Of a stretch of 64,000 bases of DNA, positions 49,355-58,383 are shown piece by piece. Each line of letters opens with the position of its first letter. Position 1 is the first letter of the stretch. The notes below the pieces were generated by a model that was not told the origin of the DNA, did not search any database, and was given only the letters and a program-made list of their open reading frames with translations. The stretch lies in the NCBI RefSeq assembly GCF_009380215.1, contig NZ_WHUG01000017.1, positions 95,044 to 159,043 of the forward strand, given 5' to 3'. Origin of the DNA: Rugamonas aquatica (GTDB lineage: Bacteria; Pseudomonadota; Gammaproteobacteria; Burkholderiales; Burkholderiaceae_D). The translations under genes and the position numbers were made by a program.

Positions 49355-49539
49355 GGACACTCCGTGAGTGACAGAAAGGATAAAAAATTCAGGTTTTGCC
49401 AGTGCATTTTTAGCCACTTCAGCAACAAGATCGGCTGCATGTCACACAGACGAAACCTGAAACTTCTACCATTTCCAGCTGATTCGATAAAACTGCGGCG
49501 TCGGACAAAACGCTACAAATACGACGAGGACGACAAAGG

Positions 49540-49589
49540 AGCCAAAGCCGGATTTCCTCCCTTTCGAGAGGAAATCCGCAGCTTTGGCT
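49540..49589 (-). other. Long rplL-rpoB intercistronic hairpin
   Basis: AGCCAAAGC (49540-49548) plus CGGATTTCCTC (49549-49559) pair with GAGGAAATCCG (49568-49578) plus GCTTTGGCT (49581-49589). The 20-bp stem is interrupted only by a two-base bulge and closed by an eight-base loop. It starts 36 bases after the rplL stop. E. coli has an RNase III site and attenuator at the same place, so a processing role is likely. Confidence 0.8.
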
Positions 49590-49624
49590 CGAGGCGCTAA
49601 CTAACTAGCCGCCGTACAACTTGA

Positions 49625-49996
49625 TTACTTCAGATCGGCCTTGGCGCCAGCTTCTTCCAGCTTTTTCTTAGCGGCTTCAGCGTCAGCTTTCGACAGGGCT
49701 TCTTTAACGGTCTTAGGAGCGCCATCAACCACGTCTTTGGCTTCTTTCAGGCCCAGACCGGTGATTTCGCGAACTGCTTTAATGACGCCAACTTTGTTCG
49801 CGCCGACTTCGGTCAGAACAACGTTGAATTCGGTCTGCTCTTCAGCAGCAGCAACAGCTGCGCCGCCAGCTGCTGGAGCAGCCATTGCAGCGGCCGAAAC
49901 GCCGAATTTTTCTTCGAAAGCTTTGACCAGTTCGTTCAGGTCCATTACGGACATTTCGCTAACTGCGTTCAGGATGTCGTCTTTGCTAATTGCCAT
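49625..49996 (-). CDS. rplL: Ribosomal protein L7/L12
   Basis: A 123-residue stalk protein, present in several copies per ribosome, which recruits translation GTPases. It has the N-terminal dimerisation part (AISKDDILNAVSEMSVMDLNEL), an Ala/Gly-rich hinge and the conserved C-terminal domain (KVGVIKAVREITGLGLKEAKDVVDGAP). The ATG at 49996 is used; four more codons upstream are open but not typical. It lies 72 bp after rplJ. Confidence 0.99.
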   Translation of the reverse strand: MAISKDDILNAVSEMSVMDLNELVKAFEEKFGVSAAAMAAPAAGGAAVAAAEEQTEFNVVLTEVGANKVGVIKAVREITGLGLKEAKDVVDGAPKTVKEALSKADAEAAKKKLEEAGAKADLK

Positions 49997-50068
49997 TTGA
50001 AACTCCAATAATTTTTTGATTCGTTAATACATCAGATTGGTACTTGAGAAAAAAACCGGTCGCGGCAA

Positions 50069-50608
50069 TTACGCTGCGGCTGGCGCTTCTTCTGCGGCCA
50101 CTTCGGCAACAGCTGGAGCACCTTCGGATTTTTTCGCTGCCAGAGCAGCCAGACCACGTGCAAAGCCCGACACCGGAGCCAGCATAACGCCCAACAGCTG
50201 CGAAATGAGAACTTCACGGGAAGGAATGCTCGCCAACGCTGCAACAGCTGCTTTATCCAGCTGCTTGCCTGCGTAGTTACCTGCGGTGATGACCAGTTTG
50301 TCGTTGGTTTTAGCGAAGTCAGCGATGACTTTAGCTGCTGCAACGGCATCGTCCGAGATCGAGTAGATCAACGGACCGGTCATGCTGTCTGCCAGGCCGG
50401 CGAACTGCGTGCCTTCGACGGAGCGACGTGCGAGGGTGTTTTTCAACACTCGCAGGTACACGCCTTGAGCGCGCGCTTTAGCACGAAGTTGCGTCAAGTG
50501 AGCAACCTGGATGCCACGATATTCGGCCACGACGATAGTTTGCGCAGTTGCTACTTTTGCGGAAACTTCGGCGACTACGGCCTTTTTGTCATTCAGATTG
50601 AGACCCAC
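50069..50608 (-). CDS. rplJ: Ribosomal protein L10
   Basis: A 179-residue protein that anchors L7/L12 to the 50S stalk base. The N-terminus GLNLNDKKAVVAEVSAKV and the SREVLISQLLGVMLAPV region are typical. The start is GTG at 50608: a perfect AGGAGG lies six bases before it, whereas the TTG two codons earlier would abut the Shine-Dalgarno. The 258-bp leader upstream suits the known L10/L12 autoregulation of this operon. Confidence 0.97.
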   Translation of the reverse strand: MGLNLNDKKAVVAEVSAKVATAQTIVVAEYRGIQVAHLTQLRAKARAQGVYLRVLKNTLARRSVEGTQFAGLADSMTGPLIYSISDDAVAAAKVIADFAKTNDKLVITAGNYAGKQLDKAAVAALASIPSREVLISQLLGVMLAPVSGFARGLAALAAKKSEGAPAVAEVAAEEAPAAA

Positions 50609-50866
50609 GGTCAACCTCCTTAAATGATGACGGGCAAACTGCCTGCCATCGGTTCGAACAACGGCGTCCGAGGTTTAGGAGTCCAATGGACTACGAAACT
50701 TGATCGGGTACACCATCTGCGTTGGGTGAAAAATTCAATTAACTGAGTGCCTGCCTGATGCACCCGGCCCAACGGTCTTTGATTGCCTGGCCGTTCCCGA
50801 AGAAACGGCCAGCCCAAAGAACTGCCCCATACCGCGCTAAGGCGATACAAGGACTTAAACTGGTAC
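50609..50866 (-). promoter_or_regulatory. rplJ leader (L10 autoregulatory region)
   Basis: In many bacteria the L10-(L12)4 complex binds its own leader RNA to repress rplJL. This gap contains a strong hairpin, CTGGCCGTT with AACGGCCAG (about 50787-50811 on the plus strand), more GC-rich pairs, and ends in AGGAGG before the GTG start. The exact kink-turn binding site was not resolved. The region may also hold an rplJ promoter. Confidence 0.6.
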
Positions 50867-51562
50867 TTAAGCAGCCAGGGTAGCCTGGTCAACACGGACG
50901 CCAGCGCCCATGGTCGACGACAGCGATACCTTGCGCAGGTAGACACCCTTGCTGGTGGCTGGCTTAGCTTTGTTCAGTGCGTCGATCAGGGCAACCAGGT
51001 TGCTCTTCAGATCTGCGTCAGCGAACGATTTGCGGCCGATGGTCGCGTGGATGATACCGGCTTTGTCGGTACGGTACTGAACTTGACCGGCTTTCGCGTT
51101 TTTCACGGCGGTAGCGACGTCAGGGGTTACGGTGCCGACTTTCGGGTTAGGCATCAGGCCACGTGGGCCCAGGATCTGACCCAGGGTACCAACGATACGC
51201 ATGGTGTCTGGCGAAGCGATGACGATATCGAAAGGCATGTCGCCGGCTTTGACGCGCTCGGCCAGGTCTTCCATACCAACAACGTCAGCACCAGCAGCTT
51301 TAGCGGCTTCAGCTTTGTCGCCCGAAGCGAACACAGCAACGCGAACGGTTTTGCCGGTGCCAGCTGGCAGCACGACGGAACCGCGAACGACCTGGTCCGA
51401 CTTCTTAGGGTCTACGCCCAGTTGTACCGACACGTCGATCGATTCATTGAACTTGGCGGTAGCCAGTTCTTTGATCAGAGCGACTGCGTTGTCGAATGCG
51501 TAGGACTTGGTGCTATCAACTTTGGATTTGATAACTTTTGCGCGTTTGGACAGTTTTGCCAT
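50867..51562 (-). CDS. rplA: Ribosomal protein L1
   Basis: A 231-residue L1 protein of the mobile L1 stalk, also a translational repressor of its own operon in E. coli. The signature IASPDTMRIVGTLGQILGPR and GLMPNPKVGTVT are present. It starts two bases after the rplK stop codon. Confidence 0.99.
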   Translation of the reverse strand: MAKLSKRAKVIKSKVDSTKSYAFDNAVALIKELATAKFNESIDVSVQLGVDPKKSDQVVRGSVVLPAGTGKTVRVAVFASGDKAEAAKAAGADVVGMEDLAERVKAGDMPFDIVIASPDTMRIVGTLGQILGPRGLMPNPKVGTVTPDVATAVKNAKAGQVQYRTDKAGIIHATIGRKSFADADLKSNLVALIDALNKAKPATSKGVYLRKVSLSSTMGAGVRVDQATLAA

Positions 51563-51564
51563 GA

Positions 51565-51996
51565 TTACAGACCTTCCACCGTGATGCCCATCGAACGTGC
51601 GGAACCAGCGATGGTGCGTACAGCAGCATCCAGGTCGGCAGCGGTCAGATCAGGGGTTTTCAATTTAGCGATTTCTTCAGCTTGAGCGCGGGTCAGCTTA
51701 CCGACTTTGTCGGTATGTGGCTTCGGCGAACCTTTGACAACGCCCGAGTGCTTCTTGATCAGGAAGGTTGCTGGAGGCGTCTTCATCACGAAGGTGAAGG
51801 ACTTGTCAGCGAACGCGGTGATCACGACTGGAATCGGCATGCCTGGTTCCATACCTTGGGTCTGCGCGTTGAACGCTTTGCAGAATTCCATGATGTTCAG
51901 ACCGCGTTGACCCAGAGCTGGACCGATCGGTGGGGATGGGTTTGCTTTACCAGCTGGCACTTGCAGCTTGATAAAACCAATGATTTTCTTTGCCAT
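51565..51996 (-). CDS. rplK: Ribosomal protein L11
   Basis: A 143-residue protein of the GTPase-associated centre, needed for RelA-dependent stringent response. It has the N-terminal GFIKLQVPAGKANPSPPIGPALGQ and the RNA-binding C-terminal domain ending GTARSMGITVEG-like. It heads the rplK-rplA pair, 121 bp downstream of nusG. Confidence 0.99.
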   Translation of the reverse strand: MAKKIIGFIKLQVPAGKANPSPPIGPALGQRGLNIMEFCKAFNAQTQGMEPGMPIPVVITAFADKSFTFVMKTPPATFLIKKHSGVVKGSPKPHTDKVGKLTRAQAEEIAKLKTPDLTAADLDAAVRTIAGSARSMGITVEGL

Positions 51997-52117
51997 GATG
52001 GCTCCTATCTTGGATATGAGTAGTAGCGCCCCACCATGCGCAGTTGCAGGGCGGGGCTCCTCTTTGCCAGATTTGTCAGGTTTTTACACCGTCGCCCGTT
52101 CTGGCGAACGGTGCTGC

Positions 52118-52732
52118 TTATACTTTTTCGACCTGGCCGAACTCAAGTTCCACCGGAGTAGCGCGGCCGAAGATCGTGACCGAGACGCGTACTTTGGATT
52201 TCTCGTAATTGACTTCTTCGACATTGCCGTTGAAATCGGTGAACGGGCCATCCTTGATGCGGACTTGCTCGCCCACTTCGTACAGCACTTTCGGCCGCGG
52301 CTTCTCGACACCCTCTTGCATCTGCTGCATGATCTTGTCGATCTCGCGCGCTGGAATCGGGGTCGGCTTGTTCGATTTGCCGCCGATGAAGCCGGTCACT
52401 TTATTGGTGTTTTTCACCAGGTGCCACGTTTCGTCGGTCATTTCCATCTCAACCAGGACATAACCTGGGAAGAAACGACGCTCGGTGACGGACTTTTGAC
52501 CGTTCTTGACTTCGACTACTTCTTCGGTCGGCACCAGGATCTGGCCGAACTGGTCTTGCATGCCGGCGCGCTCGACGCGTTCCGTCAAAGCACGCTGTAC
52601 GCTTTTTTCCATGCCGGAATACGCATGCACAACGTACCAGCGCTTGTTGCTGACTGGGACGCTGATAGGCGCTGCGCCAGCATCTTGTGCCGGAACTTCG
52701 CCCGGCACGTCGTCTTGCACATTTTCGCTCAT
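52118..52732 (-). CDS. nusG: Transcription factor NusG
   Basis: A 204-residue NusG with an NGN domain (RWYVVHAYSGMEKSVQRAL; FPGYVLVEM) and a C-terminal KOW domain (GEQVRIKDGPFTDFNGNVEEV) that binds Rho or S10. The first 25 residues are an acidic extension. Its ATG shares one base with the secE stop (TAATG), so the pair is coupled. Confidence 0.99.
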   Translation of the reverse strand: MSENVQDDVPGEVPAQDAGAAPISVPVSNKRWYVVHAYSGMEKSVQRALTERVERAGMQDQFGQILVPTEEVVEVKNGQKSVTERRFFPGYVLVEMEMTDETWHLVKNTNKVTGFIGGKSNKPTPIPAREIDKIMQQMQEGVEKPRPKVLYEVGEQVRIKDGPFTDFNGNVEEVNYEKSKVRVSVTIFGRATPVELEFGQVEKV

Positions 52733-53115
52733 TATTTTCGTATACCCAGAATGACGTCGTACAACAGGAACTCAAGTGTCTTATCCGTGCCCCACAGGAA
52801 CAGCGCCATCACCAGCACGAAGGCAAACACGATGCCCGTGATCTGGGTAGCTTCGCGACGAGTAGGCCAGACGACCTTTTTCGTTTCGCGTACGGCTTCT
52901 TTGGCGAAATTCAGGAATTCACGGCCAGTCGTCGAGGTCCACAAGAGCAGAACGGCAAAAGCCAAACCAGCTACAAGTGCGCCTGCGCGTACGAGAGCTG
53001 GTTTGTCTGACAGGTAATAAAACCCGACCACACCTGCGATTGCAACGGCTATTGCCAGAGCAACCTTAATCTTGTCATTCGACGTGCTGACGGTCTGCAC
53101 GGATTGATTTGACAT
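52732..53115 (-). CDS. secE: Protein translocase subunit SecE
   Basis: A 127-residue SecE of the three-helix type found in proteobacteria: two N-terminal helices (about 17-60) and the conserved essential region FAKEAVRETKKVVWPTRREATQ with its following helix. It partners SecY and SecG in the inner-membrane translocon. It lies 36 bp downstream of the tRNA-Trp gene. Confidence 0.98.
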   Translation of the reverse strand: MSNQSVQTVSTSNDKIKVALAIAVAIAGVVGFYYLSDKPALVRAGALVAGLAFAVLLLWTSTTGREFLNFAKEAVRETKKVVWPTRREATQITGIVFAFVLVMALFLWGTDKTLEFLLYDVILGIRK

Positions 53116-53151
53116 TTATATTTACTTTCGGTGCCCTGCACCTGAAAACGG

Positions 53152-53227
53152 TGGCAGGGACGGAGGGCATCGAACCCCCAACCTTCGGTTTTGGAGACCG
53201 ACGCTCTGCCAATTGAGCTACGTCCCT
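53152..53227 (-). tRNA. trpT: tRNA-Trp (CCA anticodon)
   Basis: A 76-base cloverleaf with acceptor stem AGGGACG/CGTCCCT, anticodon loop CTCCAAA giving CCA, T loop GTTCGAT and encoded 3' CCA. It lies between tuf and secE, as usual in betaproteobacteria. Confidence 0.98.
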
Positions 53228-53250
53228 ACGTAAAACTACAAAGGATATCG

Positions 53251-53280
53251 ATTATACCACCAGAGACGCCCCTGGTGGTA
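53251..53280 (-). promoter_or_regulatory. Hairpin and extended -10 promoter between tuf and tRNA-Trp
   Basis: Read leftward, TGGTATAAT forms an extended -10 (TATAAT at 53256-53251), 23 bases before the mature tRNA 5' end. It overlaps the arm of a hairpin, TACCACCAG (53255-53263) with CTGGTGGTA (53272-53280), that follows the tuf stop. No good -35 is at the expected distance. The element may start the trpT-secE-nusG transcript, end tuf, or do both. Confidence 0.6.
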
Positions 53281-53293
53281 AGACCAGTATTCC

Positions 53294-54484
53294 TTAAGCG
53301 ATGATCTTCGCTACAACACCTGCACCAACGGTACGGCCACCTTCGCGGATTGCGAAGCGCAGACCTTCTTCCATCGCGATCGGGTTGATCAGCTTGACGG
53401 TGATCGACACGTTATCGCCTGGCATAACCATTTCTTTGTCCGCTGGCAGTTCGATCGAACCGGTCACGTCAGTCGTACGGAAGTAGAACTGTGGACGATA
53501 GTTGTTGAAGAACGGAGTGTGACGACCGCCTTCGTCTTTCGACAGAACATAGATCTCGCCGGTGAAGTGGTTGTGCGGCTTGATCGAGCCTGGCTTCGCC
53601 AGAACCTGACCACGCTGTACGTCTTCACGCTTGGTGCCGCGCAGCAGCAGACCAACGTTGTCGCCAGCTTGACCCTGGTCCAGCAGCTTGCGGAACATTT
53701 CCACGCCGGTGCAAGTGGTTTTGACGGTGTCGGTGATACCAACGATTTCGATCTCTTCGCCGACTTTGATGATGCCGCGCTCGATACGACCGGTCACAAC
53801 GGTACCGCGACCCGAGATCGAGAACACGTCTTCAACTGGCATCAGGAAGGCGCCGTCCACTGCGCGCTCTGGCGTAGGGATGTAGGTGTCCAGTGCTTCG
53901 GCCAGAGCCATGATGGCTTGCTCGCCCATTGGGCCGGTGTCGCCGTCCAGCGCCATACGTGCCGAACCTTTAACGATAGGCAGGTCGTCGCCTGGGAAGT
54001 CGTACTTCGACAACAACTCGCGCACTTCCATTTCAACCAGTTCCAGCAGTTCTGCGTCGTCGACCAGGTCGCACTTGTTCAGGAACACGATGATGTATGG
54101 AACACCAACTTGGCGGGCCAGCAGGATGTGCTCGCGGGTCTGTGGCATTGGGCCGTCGGCTGCGGAGCAAACCAGGATCGCGCCGTCCATCTGCGCTGCA
54201 CCGGTAATCATGTTTTTGATGTAGTCGGCGTGGCCTGGGCAGTCAACGTGAGCGTAGTGACGGCCGGAGGTTTCGTATTCGACGTGAGCGGTGTTGATGG
54301 TAATGCCGCGTGCTTTTTCTTCTGGAGCAGCATCGATCTGGTCGTATGCTTTAGCTTCGCCGCCGAATTTCTTCGACAGAACAGTTGCGATCGCAGCGGT
54401 CAGGGTGGTCTTGCCGTGGTCAACGTGGCCGATGGTGCCGACGTTAACGTGCGGCTTGGTCCGCTCGAATTTCTCTTTTGCCAT
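53294..54484 (-). CDS. tuf: Elongation factor Tu
   Basis: A 396-residue EF-Tu, the GTPase that delivers aminoacyl-tRNA to the ribosome. G motifs are GHVDHGKTT, DCPGHADY and NKCD; domains 2 and 3 are complete and end VGAGVVAKIIA. It is the copy usually next to the tRNA and secE genes; many betaproteobacteria have a second copy in the str operon, outside this window. Confidence 0.99.
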   Translation of the reverse strand: MAKEKFERTKPHVNVGTIGHVDHGKTTLTAAIATVLSKKFGGEAKAYDQIDAAPEEKARGITINTAHVEYETSGRHYAHVDCPGHADYIKNMITGAAQMDGAILVCSAADGPMPQTREHILLARQVGVPYIIVFLNKCDLVDDAELLELVEMEVRELLSKYDFPGDDLPIVKGSARMALDGDTGPMGEQAIMALAEALDTYIPTPERAVDGAFLMPVEDVFSISGRGTVVTGRIERGIIKVGEEIEIVGITDTVKTTCTGVEMFRKLLDQGQAGDNVGLLLRGTKREDVQRGQVLAKPGSIKPHNHFTGEIYVLSKDEGGRHTPFFNNYRPQFYFRTTDVTGSIELPADKEMVMPGDNVSITVKLINPIAMEEGLRFAIREGGRTVGAGVVAKIIA

Positions 54485-54592
54485 TTTAGACTCCTAACGA
54501 TTTGGTGTGATTGCCCGGGCGTGCGCCCGACTGTCTTTGATAGTGCTGCGTATGTATTTATATGCTGCGGTACTGCGGGATACTGCGAATTC

Positions 54593-54667
<75 letters not shown>

Positions 54668-54697
54668 TTATGGGGTACTACTGCATTGCAACAACAC

Positions 54698-54771
54698 TGG
54701 AGCGGGTGAAGGGAATCGAACCCTCGTCGTAAGCTTGGAAGGCTTCTGCTCTACCATTGAGCTACACCCGC
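54698..54771 (-). tRNA. tRNA-Gly (TCC anticodon)
   Basis: A 74-base cloverleaf with acceptor GCGGGTG/CACCCGC, anticodon loop CTTCCAA giving TCC, T loop GTTCGAT and encoded CCA. Confidence 0.98.
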
Positions 54772-54840
54772 GAGGATTGTTCAATTCTTACTTCATCTAC
54801 TTGCGTAACTTCTTGCATACCCAGTCTTTTTGCAAAAACT

Positions 54841-54924
<84 letters not shown>

Positions 54925-54938
54925 GCGAGGAACCGCAG

Positions 54939-54967
54939 AGTATGAAGCAACTACTTTGACCTGTCAA
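54939..54967 (-). promoter_or_regulatory. Sigma70 promoter of the tRNA-tuf operon
   Basis: On the minus strand a perfect TTGACA (54967-54962) is separated by 17 bp from CATACT (54944-54939). The sequence just after it, CTGCGG, is GC-rich like the discriminators of stringently controlled stable-RNA promoters. The tRNA-Tyr 5' end is 14 bases beyond the -10. Confidence 0.82.
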
Positions 54968-55119
54968 CCCTTCTCAACGTTATTTCGCGTCATCCGGATG
55001 AACTGTCTGCTTCGGGGCGAGATTTTAACTGCACCAACTGCAAAAGTGCAAGTGTTGTTTTTACGTTGCACAAATTCCTATACAATCGGCTGACGATAGT
55101 GAGATCTGGAGCCCCGCAG

Positions 55120-58100
55120 TTGAACAACCGTAGCGGTAGTTTGCGCAGCCTGGTGCTGGCCAATGTGGGCCTGTTGGCCTGTTACTTCGTCACCGGCCGT
55201 CTCGGCCTGCTGCTGGCGCTGCCGCCGGGCTACGCCTCGCCGATCTTCCTGCCGGCCGGCCTGGCGCTGGCCTGCTGCGTGATCGGCGGGCGCGGCCTGC
55301 TCCCCGCCGTGGCGCTCGGCTCGCTGGCGGTCAACCTGGTCTATCCCTTCCTCAGTCCCGACGGCATCAGCGCCACCGCGCTGGCCGGCGCCACCGCCCC
55401 GGCGCTGGGCGCCGCGCTGCAAGCCTGGGCCGGCAGCACCCTGTTCCGCCGCTATATCGATCCCGCCATCGGCTCCGGCCGCGACGTGGTGCGTTTCATC
55501 CTGCTGGCCACCGGCGTCACCGTCATCAGCAGCACCGTCTCGCTGACCGGCATGGGCCTGCTCGGCATCCTGCAATGGGACACCATCTTCCTCGACTGGC
55601 TGGCCTGGTGGATGGGCGACACCATCGGCATCCTGCTGGCGGCGCCGCTGACCTGGATCGTCATCGGCCGCCCGCGCGCGCTGTGGTCGCGCCGCCGGCT
55701 GCTGGTCGGCCTGCCGCTGCTGCTGTCGGCCGCGGCCTTCATCGCCATCTACCTGCAAGCCGACCGCTGGGAAAACAACCAGCAGCTGCAAGCCTTCCGC
55801 CTCAAGGCCCAGCAGACCGGCGATCTGTTGCAAGCGCAGTTCAGCGAACACGAACGCTTCATCTATGCGATGGCCAAGGCGCTCAACGATCCGCGCCGCA
55901 CGCTCAGCCCCGAGGATTTCGGCAACCTCGCGCACGGCTACCTGGACCAGCGCCCCGAGCTGCTGTCGATGGCGTGGCTGACGCCGGTGGCCGGCAGCGA
56001 GCGCACCGCCTTCGAAGCCTGGGCCCGCGACCACGTCGCGCCCGGCTTCGAAATCCGCCAGCGCAGCGCCGACGGCACCTTGCACACCGCCGTGCAGCGC
56101 GAACGCTACTTCGTCTCCACCTTCATCGAACCCGAAGCCAGCCGCGCCTACCAGGGCCTGGACTTGCTGTCCGACCCGCAGCGCCGCGCCGCGCTGGAGC
56201 GCGCCATCCAGTCCGGCCAGCCCACCGCCACCGCGCCGCTGCTGCTGATCCCCTCGCAGTCCAGCGCCGGCCTGCTATTGCTGCAAACGGTTTATCCCAA
56301 TAACAGCCGCCACCAGGCCATCGGCTCGCTGCTGATCTCGATGCAGTTCGACGCCTACCTCGACCAGGCGCTGCGGCGCTCCGAGTTCGGCCACTTCCTG
56401 ATACGCTTCGAAGACATGGACGACGATGGCCCGCGCCACGTCGTGCGCGACAGCCTGCAACGCGCCGCCGAACAGGGCGACTTCCAGCGCCAGCTGCACT
56501 TCGGCGGCCGCATCTACGAACTGACGCTGGCGCCCACGCCGGCCTACCTGCAACAGCAGCGCGGCTGGCAGAGCTGGACCGTGCTGACCTGCGGCCTGCT
56601 GCTGACCGGTCTGCTGGGCACGCTGATGATGCTGATCAGCGGCGAGCGCGCGCGCATCCAGGCCCAGGTCAAGGACAGCACCGCGCGCCTGCGCGAACGC
56701 GAGGCGCGCCTGCAGGCCATCCTCAACAAGGCCGCCGACGCCATCCTCACCATCGACGGCAACGGCCTGCTGATGTCGGCCAACGCCGCCGCCGGCCGCC
56801 TGTTCGGCTACGCGCCGGAAAACATGACGGCGCTGCCGCTGGACCGCCTGATCCCGGTCGGCGTCGGCGACGCCGACGGCCTCGATGCGGCCGGCCTGCT
56901 GCGCATGATCGCCTGCGGCGTCACCCACGAATACGAGCTGACCGGCTGGCGCAGCGACGGCAACGAATTCCCGCTGGCGATGTCGGTCAGCGAAGTGGAG
57001 CTGCCGGACGAGCACCTGTTCGTCGCCATCCTGCACGACCTCACCGAGCAGCAGCTGGCGCAGGAGCGCATCCACCGCCTGGCCCACCACGACACGCTGA
57101 CCGGCCTCGACAACCGCCTGTCGCTGAACCTGCGGCTCGATCAACTGCTGGCCCAGACCCGCCGCAGCGGCGGCGCGGCGGCCGTGCTGTTCATCGACCT
57201 CGACCACTTCAAGAAAATCAACGACACCCACGGCCACCAGACCGGCGACCTGCTGCTGGTCGCCGTCGCCCAGCGCCTGCAGGAACTGCTGCGCGAAGTC
57301 GACACCATCGCCCGCCTGGGCGGCGACGAATTCATCGTCGTCACCTCCGGCAGCGTCACGCCGGACGAGGCATCCAACATCGCCGTGCGCATCGTCGATT
57401 CGCTGAGTTCGCCCTACCATCTGCAAGGCAAGACCGTGCACAGCGGCGCCAGCGTCGGCGTCGCCATGTTCCCGTCCGACGGCGAAGACGGCAGCACCCT
57501 GCTGCGCCACGCCGACACCGCGATGTACGCGGCCAAGAGCCAGGGACGCGGCAACTTCCAGTTCTTCTCGGCCGAGATGAACACCGCCACCCACGAACGC
57601 CTGCTGCTGGAAAACCGGCTGTGGCAGGCGCTGGAGCAAAACGAATTCGAGCTCTACCTGCAACCGCAGATCGAACTGGCGTCCGGCCGCATCATCGGCG
57701 CCGAAGCGCTGCTGCGCTGGCACCATCCGGAGCTGGGCATGGTGGGGCCGGACCGCTTCATTCCGATCGCCGAGGAATCGGGCCTGATCCTGCCGCTGGG
57801 CGACTGGGTGCTGCAGCGCGCCAGCCACCTGCTGGCCTCGTGGCGCACGCCGGGGCTGGAGCACCTGCGGCTGGCGGTCAACCTGTCGGCGCGCCAGTGC
57901 CACGGCGCCGGCCTGCTGCCGCACCTGGACCGCCTGCTCGACACCCACGGCATCGACCCGGCCCTGCTGGAGCTGGAGATCACCGAATCGGCGGCGATGC
58001 AGGATCCGGAACGCAGCCGCGCGCTGCTGGTGGAACTGCGCTCGCGCGGCATCAAGGTGGCGATCGACGATTTCGGCACCGGCTATTCCTCGCTGAGCTA

Positions 58101-58383
58101 CCTGAAGCTGTTCGAGATCGACCGCATCAAGATCGACCGCGGCTTCGTCAAGGATATCGAGAGCGATCCGAACGACGCCGTGATCGTCGCCGCCACCATC
58201 GCGCTGGCCCACTCGCTGGGCCTGGGCGTGGTGGCCGAGGGCGTGGAGACCCAGGCCCAGCGCAGCTTCCTGCGCGCCAAGCAGTGCGACGAGGCGCAGG
58301 GCTATCTGTTCGCGCGGCCGATGCCGGTGGCACAGTTCGAGGCGATGGTGCGCAGCGAAAGCATGGATGTCGTCCTCGCGTAA
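55120..58383 (+). CDS. MASE1-CHASE-PAS-GGDEF-EAL c-di-GMP protein
   Basis: About 1,087 residues. Domains: MASE1 membrane sensor (to about 215), an extracytoplasmic CHASE-like domain (about 240-480), a further membrane helix, PAS (about 530-640), GGDEF (about 650-815) with intact RLGGDEF and an RxxD inhibition site (REVD), and EAL (about 830-1075) with AEALLRW, EITES and DDFGTGYSS. Both catalytic domains look complete, so it may make and degrade c-di-GMP. The frame opens at a TTG at 55066, but a TATACAAT promoter-like box lies at 55079-55086, so the TTG at 55120, with GGAG nine bases upstream, is preferred. Its last codons lie inside a REP-like repeat. Confidence 0.92.
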   Translation: MNNRSGSLRSLVLANVGLLACYFVTGRLGLLLALPPGYASPIFLPAGLALACCVIGGRGLLPAVALGSLAVNLVYPFLSPDGISATALAGATAPALGAALQAWAGSTLFRRYIDPAIGSGRDVVRFILLATGVTVISSTVSLTGMGLLGILQWDTIFLDWLAWWMGDTIGILLAAPLTWIVIGRPRALWSRRRLLVGLPLLLSAAAFIAIYLQADRWENNQQLQAFRLKAQQTGDLLQAQFSEHERFIYAMAKALNDPRRTLSPEDFGNLAHGYLDQRPELLSMAWLTPVAGSERTAFEAWARDHVAPGFEIRQRSADGTLHTAVQRERYFVSTFIEPEASRAYQGLDLLSDPQRRAALERAIQSGQPTATAPLLLIPSQSSAGLLLLQTVYPNNSRHQAIGSLLISMQFDAYLDQALRRSEFGHFLIRFEDMDDDGPRHVVRDSLQRAAEQGDFQRQLHFGGRIYELTLAPTPAYLQQQRGWQSWTVLTCGLLLTGLLGTLMMLISGERARIQAQVKDSTARLREREARLQAILNKAADAILTIDGNGLLMSANAAAGRLFGYAPENMTALPLDRLIPVGVGDADGLDAAGLLRMIACGVTHEYELTGWRSDGNEFPLAMSVSEVELPDEHLFVAILHDLTEQQLAQERIHRLAHHDTLTGLDNRLSLNLRLDQLLAQTRRSGGAAAVLFIDLDHFKKINDTHGHQTGDLLLVAVAQRLQELLREVDTIARLGGDEFIVVTSGSVTPDEASNIAVRIVDSLSSPYHLQGKTVHSGASVGVAMFPSDGEDGSTLLRHADTAMYAAKSQGRGNFQFFSAEMNTATHERLLLENRLWQALEQNEFELYLQPQIELASGRIIGAEALLRWHHPELGMVGPDRFIPIAEESGLILPLGDWVLQRASHLLASWRTPGLEHLRLAVNLSARQCHGAGLLPHLDRLLDTHGIDPALLELEITESAAMQDPERSRALLVELRSRGIKVAIDDFGTGYSSLSYLKLFEIDRIKIDRGFVKDIESDPNDAVIVAATIALAHSLGLGVVAEGVETQAQRSFLRAKQCDEAQGYLFARPMPVAQFEAMVRSESMDVVLA

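Noticed and set aside
52087..52113. Hairpin after nusG (CACCGT...ACGGTG) as a terminator
   Set aside because: On the minus strand it is followed by A residues, not U, and the stem is interrupted; at most a minor stability element.
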